Assembly (NCBI RefSeq): GCF_036226465.1 | Contig: NZ_CP108476.1 | Location: 8,680,001-8,744,000 of the forward strand | Direction: 5' to 3' | Source: Kitasatospora sp. NBC_01250 | GTDB taxonomy: Bacteria > Actinomycetota > Actinomycetes > Streptomycetales > Streptomycetaceae | DNA: 64,000 nucleotides | Notes under the pieces: generated by a model | Database searches by the model: none | What the model saw: the letters and a program-made list of their open reading frames with translations, nothing else | What the model was told of the DNA's origin: nothing | Part shown: positions 59,911 to 64,000 of the stretch, piece by piece | Layout of the letters: each line of letters begins with the position of its first letter | How positions within the stretch are numbered: the first letter of the stretch is position 1 | Position numbers and translations under genes: made by a program

Positions 59911-62900
59911 ATGGCCGACCAGCCCGACCAGCCCGTAGCCGCGCCCAGCTCGCCGCTGGCCGGCGGTTGTGCCGAGCCGTCCGCCGGCGGCCCGGCCCCG
60001 CTGCCGGGGCACCGGACACTCGGTGCGCTGTTCGCCGCCTGGGTCGCCCGCACCCCGCACGCGCCCGCGGTCACCGACGGCCGGCGCACCTGGAGCTACC
60101 GCGACCTGGCGGCCCGGGCCGACCGGCTGGCCGACCACCTGGTGCGGCAGGGGGCCGGGCCGGACCGGACGGTGGCGCTCGTGCTGCCCCGCTCGATGGA
60201 GCTGATCGCGGCGGAGCTGGCCGTCGCGCGGGCCGGCGCCGCCTTCCTGCCGGTGGACCCGGCCTACCCCGCCGAGCGGCGGGAGCTGATGCTCACCGAT
60301 GCGGCTCCCGCGGTGACCCTGGACGACCCGGCCCGGGTACGCGAGATCCTGGCGGCGGACCGGGCGACGGGCGACGGTGCCGCCGTTGCCCGGCCCGAGG
60401 CTGACGCCGACCACGCCGCCTACGTGATCTACACCTCGGGCTCCACCGGCCGCCCCAAGGGCGTGGTGGTCACCCACCGCGGCATCGGCGGCTTCACCGC
60501 GGCCGCCGCCGAGCGCTACGCGGTGGGGCCCGGGGACCGCGTGCTGCAGTTCTCCTCGCCCAGCTTCGACGCCTCGGTGCTGGAGCTGTTCATCTCGGTG
60601 CTGTCCGGCGCCACGCTGGTGGTCCCGCCGGACGGCCCCTGGCTCGGCGAGGAGCTCGCCGCCGTGCTGGACGAGCACCGGATCACCCACGCCCTCATCC
60701 CGCCCGCGGCGCTGGCCACCCTCCCCGCCCCGGCCGACGGCACCGCGCCGCACCTGCGCACGCTGATCGTGGGCGCCGAGGCCTGCCCGGCCGCGCTGGT
60801 GGACCGCTGGGCGCCCGGCCGACGCATGATCAACTCGTACGGCCCCACCGAGACCACCATCGTCGCCAGCTGGACCGGGCCGCTGTCGGCCGGCACCGGC
60901 ACGCCGACCATCGGCAGCGCACTGCCGCACACCCGGCTGTACGTCCTCGACGCCGCGATGAAGCCACAACTTCCGGGCGTGGACGGCGAGTTGTACGTAG
61001 GTGGCGATGCGGTGGCGCGCGGCTACCTGGGCCGCGCCGGCCTGAGCGCCGCGCGCTTCGTCGCCGACCCCTTCGGCACCCCCGGCGCGCGGCTCTACCG
61101 CACCGGCGACCGGGCCCGCTGGAGCGCCGAGGGGGAGCTGGAGTACCTGGGCCGGCTCGACCGGCAGGTCAAGCTCCGCGGCTTCCGGATCGAGCCCGGG
61201 GAGGTGGAGGCGGCGCTGCGCGAGCAGCCCGGGGTGGCCGAGGCCGTCGTCGTGGTCCGCGAGGACGAGCCCGGCCAGCAGCGGCTGGTCGGCTACGTCA
61301 CCCCCGCCGAACCCACGGCGGCCCCCGAGCCCGGGGCGCTGCGGGCGGCCCTGGCCGCCGCGCTGCCCGCCCACCTGGTGCCCGCCGCCCTCGTCGTCCT
61401 CGCGACCCTGCCGCTCACCGCGCAGCACAAGATCGACCGGCAGGCGCTGCCCGCCCCCGCCCGCCCCGCCGCGACCGGCCGGCTGGCGCCGCGCACCGCG
61501 CCCGAGCGCGCCCTGGCCGCCATCTGGGCGCGGGCGCTGGGCGTCGACGCCGTCGGGGCGGACGACGACTTCTTCGAGCTGGGCGGCGACTCGATCCTCG
61601 CCGCCAAGGTCCTGGCCCACATCCGGGCGGAGCTCGGCACCCGGCTCACCCTGCGCGACCTCTTCACCGCGCGCTCCGTCGCCGCGCTCGCCCCGCTGCT
61701 GGACGGGCGGCAGGTCGCCGCACCGCCGGAGCCGATCCCGCCCGCCCCGCGCGAGCACCCGCTGCCGCTGTCCGGCGCCCAGCGGCGGCTGTGGTTCCTC
61801 GACGACCTGAGCGCCGGCAGCACGGAGTACAACACCGGCGTGGTGCTGCGGCTGCGCGGCACGCTGGACCCCGAGGCGCTGCGCCGCGCCCTGCAGCGCC
61901 TGACCGCCCGTCACGACTCGCTGCGCACCACCTTCGCCACCGTCGAGGGGCAGGGCGTGCAGCGGATCGCCGGGACGGGCACGCTGCCGCTGCGCACGGC
62001 CGATCTCGCCGAGCTGCCCCCGCCGCAGCGGGCCGAGGAGGCCGACCGGCTGCTGACCGAGGAGCTGGGCCGCCGCTACGACCTGGCCACCGGACCGCTC
62101 GCCCGGGCGCTGCTGCTGCGTCTGGCCGCCGAGGAGCACCTGCTGCTGCTCGGGCAGCACCACATCATCACCGACGGCTGGTCGGTGGGCGTCCTCACCC
62201 GTGAGCTGGCCGCGCTCTACCGCGCCGAGGCCCTGGGCGAGCCGGACGGCCTGCCCGCCCCCGGCCTGCAGTACCCCGACTTCGCCCTGTGGGAGCACCG
62301 GCGGGACCGGGCCGAGGACGCCGCGGACCTCGCCTACTGGAAGCGCTCGCTGGCGGGCCTGGAACCCCTGCAGCTGCCCACCGACCGGCCCAGGCCCGAG
62401 CTGCGCACCACCGCGGGCGCCGCGCACCGCCACCACCTGCCGGCGCAGCTGGTGGACCAACTGCGCGGGCTCGCCACCGGGCGCGGCGCGACCCTCTTCA
62501 CCCTGCTGGCCGGGGGCTGCGCGCTGCTCTTCGCGCGCTGGTCGGGTCAGCGCGACGTGGCGTTCGGGACCGTCACCAACGGGCGCGAGCGCCGCGAACT
62601 GGAGGAGGTGACGGGCTTCTTCGCCAACACGGTCGTGCTGCGCGGCGAGGTGGACCAGGCGGCCACCGTCGACCGCTTCGTCGAGACCATGCGCACGACC
62701 GTGCTGGACGCCTTCGTGCACGCCGCGGTGCCCTTCGACCGGGTGGTCGAGGAGCTGGCCCCGCCCCGGGACCCCAGCCGCACCCCGCTGGTGCAGGTGC
62801 TCGTGGTCCAGCAGGCCACCGCCGCCGCCCTGCCGCCCGCCGGCGGCCTGCACTTCGAGGAGCACCCGCTGCCGCGCCCGGCGGCCCGCTTCGACCTGGT

Positions 62901-64000
62901 GCTGGAGTTCGCCCCGGACGCCACCGGTGGCTGCACGCTGACGGCCGAGTACAACACCGACCTGTTCGACGCGCCGACCGTGGCCCGGATGACCCTGCAC
63001 CTGCACCGCCTGCTGGCGGGCATGGCGCAGGGCCCGCAGCGCACGCTGGCCGAACTGCCCATGCTCACCGAGGAGGAGCAGCGCGCGCTGCTCGACGCCT
63101 GGAATCCGCCCGCACCCGACGGGCCGGACCGGCCGGTCGAGGGCCTGCCCGCGGAGCTCGCCCGGCTGGTCGCCGGCGGCGCCGGGTTCTATCTGCTGGA
63201 CGGCGCACTGCGCCCGCAACCGCCGGGCGTGGTCGGCGAGTTGTACATCGCTGGCGGCACACCCGCGGAGGGCGACCGGCCCGGCCCGACCGCCGCCCGC
63301 TTCGTCGCCGACCCGTTCGGCCGCCCCGGGGCGCTCATGCACCGCACCGGGGAGCTGGCGCGCTGGACCCCCGGGCGCGGACTGGAGTACGTCGGCCGGG
63401 CCGACCGGCAGGCCCGGGTCCGCGGCCTCGGCATCGACCTCGGCGAGGTGGAGCAGGCGCTGCGCGGGTGTGCGGGCGTGGCGCAGGCGGCTGCCGCCGT
63501 GCTGGCCGACGAGGCCGGCAGGCGCCTGGTCGGCTACGTCGTCCCGGCCCCGCAGAGCGTCCTCGACCCCGAGAGCGTGCGCCGGGCGCTGGGGCGCACC
63601 CTGCCCGACCACCTGGTCCCCGGCACCGTCGTGGTGCTGCCCGCGCTGCCGCTCGACGCCGGCGGCGCCCTGGACCGCGGCCGGCTGCCCGACCCGGGAC
63701 CGGCCGTGCGCACCGTGCGGCACGTCGCCCCCCGCACCCCCACCGAGCAGGCCTTCAGCACCATCTGGGCCGAGATCCTGCAGCTGGAACGGGTCGGCGC
63801 GGACGACAACTTCTTCGAACTCGGCGGCGACTCGATCCTGAGCATCCAGGTGGTGGCCCGCGCCCGGCAGGCGGGCCTGCAGGTGACCTCCCGGGACCTC
63901 TACCGCCACCAGACGCTCGCCGCCCTCGCCCGGTGCGCGGAGGCGGCGGGCAGCCGGCAGCCGGCCGCTGCCGCCGTGGTGGCCGCCGGCGGACCGAGCC
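59911..64000 (+). CDS. Non-ribosomal peptide synthetase, A-T-C-(partial A)-T, 3'-truncated by window edge
   Basis: ATG 59911 opens 1363 codons that run off the window. Module 1 begins directly with an A domain: YTSGSTGRPKG near residue 174, NSYGPTETT near 308 and Lys507 in QHKIDR. Next is a carrier with Ser561 (FELGGDSIL). A C domain follows at about 616-1050 with HHIITDG (His750, His751, Asp755). Then comes only the last third of an A domain (about 1077-1263), then a carrier with Ser1308 (FELGGDSIL). By alignment to GrsA the first A domain's code reads D-A-L-L-I-G-S-I-V-K, suggesting a hydrophobic or aromatic substrate; this is a hand alignment. Confidence 0.93.
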   Translation, partial: MADQPDQPVAAPSSPLAGGCAEPSAGGPAPLPGHRTLGALFAAWVARTPHAPAVTDGRRTWSYRDLAARADRLADHLVRQGAGPDRTVALVLPRSMELIAAELAVARAGAAFLPVDPAYPAERRELMLTDAAPAVTLDDPARVREILAADRATGDGAAVARPEADADHAAYVIYTSGSTGRPKGVVVTHRGIGGFTAAAAERYAVGPGDRVLQFSSPSFDASVLELFISVLSGATLVVPPDGPWLGEELAAVLDEHRITHALIPPAALATLPAPADGTAPHLRTLIVGAEACPAALVDRWAPGRRMINSYGPTETTIVASWTGPLSAGTGTPTIGSALPHTRLYVLDAAMKPQLPGVDGELYVGGDAVARGYLGRAGLSAARFVADPFGTPGARLYRTGDRARWSAEGELEYLGRLDRQVKLRGFRIEPGEVEAALREQPGVAEAVVVVREDEPGQQRLVGYVTPAEPTAAPEPGALRAALAAALPAHLVPAALVVLATLPLTAQHKIDRQALPAPARPAATGRLAPRTAPERALAAIWARALGVDAVGADDDFFELGGDSILAAKVLAHIRAELGTRLTLRDLFTARSVAALAPLLDGRQVAAPPEPIPPAPREHPLPLSGAQRRLWFLDDLSAGSTEYNTGVVLRLRGTLDPEALRRALQRLTARHDSLRTTFATVEGQGVQRIAGTGTLPLRTADLAELPPPQRAEEADRLLTEELGRRYDLATGPLARALLLRLAAEEHLLLLGQHHIITDGWSVGVLTRELAALYRAEALGEPDGLPAPGLQYPDFALWEHRRDRAEDAADLAYWKRSLAGLEPLQLPTDRPRPELRTTAGAAHRHHLPAQLVDQLRGLATGRGATLFTLLAGGCALLFARWSGQRDVAFGTVTNGRERRELEEVTGFFANTVVLRGEVDQAATVDRFVETMRTTVLDAFVHAAVPFDRVVEELAPPRDPSRTPLVQVLVVQQATAAALPPAGGLHFEEHPLPRPAARFDLVLEFAPDATGGCTLTAEYNTDLFDAPTVARMTLHLHRLLAGMAQGPQRTLAELPMLTEEEQRALLDAWNPPAPDGPDRPVEGLPAELARLVAGGAGFYLLDGALRPQPPGVVGELYIAGGTPAEGDRPGPTAARFVADPFGRPGALMHRTGELARWTPGRGLEYVGRADRQARVRGLGIDLGEVEQALRGCAGVAQAAAAVLADEAGRRLVGYVVPAPQSVLDPESVRRALGRTLPDHLVPGTVVVLPALPLDAGGALDRGRLPDPGPAVRTVRHVAPRTPTEQAFSTIWAEILQLERVGADDNFFELGGDSILSIQVVARARQAGLQVTSRDLYRHQTLAALARCAEAAGSRQPAAAAVVAAGGPS

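Noticed and set aside
59905..63909. A 1334-codon open frame on the minus strand opposite the NRPS
   Set aside because: It has no domains and a shadow-type composition. The plus strand holds all NRPS motifs.
59911..64000. NRPS as a siderophore synthetase
   Set aside because: No iron box, hydroxylamine-forming monooxygenase or siderophore transporter is near it. The iron genes at 11-15 kb are far away.

Overview
The window is strongly G+C-rich DNA from an actinomycete, most likely Streptomycetaceae (Streptomyces or Kitasatospora). The reasons are the high third-position G+C in every real gene, frequent GTG and TTG starts, DUF5753/DUF397 regulator genes, DmdR-type iron boxes, the imuA'-imuB-dnaE2 mutasome, a family 2B encapsulin remnant and NRPS/preQ0 biosynthetic genes. 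No rRNA, tRNA, CRISPR array or replication origin was recognised.

Layout. 0-5 kb: a lipase cut by the window edge, a secreted papain-like protease, an iron-box-controlled Cys-rich small protein, a membrane-anchored protein, an HD hydrolase, and a truncated DUF5753 regulator with an intact DUF397 partner. 5-11 kb: the error-prone repair cassette imuA'-imuB-dnaE2 with two near-consensus SOS boxes. 10.9-15.4 kb: an iron-acquisition block, with a siderophore-interacting reductase divergent from an EfeU-EfeO fusion and EfeB, carrying two iron boxes. 15.4-19 kb: a stand-alone AlaRS-like synthetase with a possible leader peptide, and a two-gene unit of an AbiEii-type nucleotidyltransferase and an unknown partner. 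19-27.7 kb: mixed accessory genes (SDR, erythromycin-esterase-like, LysR/cupin/DoxX, CofE, GNAT) with gene fragments. 27.7-38 kb: a frameshifted transposase, a TetR/SDR divergon, LysE and GT20 genes, an encapsulin stub running into fabV, a D-aminopeptidase and a broken lectin/toxin-like gene.

38.9-52.8 kb looks like specialised metabolism. An FAD monooxygenase faces a two-unit Lrp regulator. A tight operon follows with a YbdK-type carboxylate-amine ligase, an N-acetylglutaminylglutamine-amidotransferase-like enzyme and an S9 peptidase. Next comes a preQ0 operon: 2OG-Fe(II) oxygenase, methyltransferase, ATP-grasp ligase, queC, queD, queE (interrupted), folE and an MFS exporter. Together these could make, decorate and export a 7-deazapurine. 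After cyclophilin and a LysR/epimerase/aldo-keto reductase group, 57-64 kb holds a cytochrome P450, a beta-lactamase-fold hydrolase and an NRPS that runs off the window. Its second module has only a vestigial adenylation domain.

A feature of the whole window is the number of short tandem repeats, many in frame inside protein N-termini or linkers and others just after stop codons. Several genes are also broken by small frameshifts. Both should be checked against raw reads.
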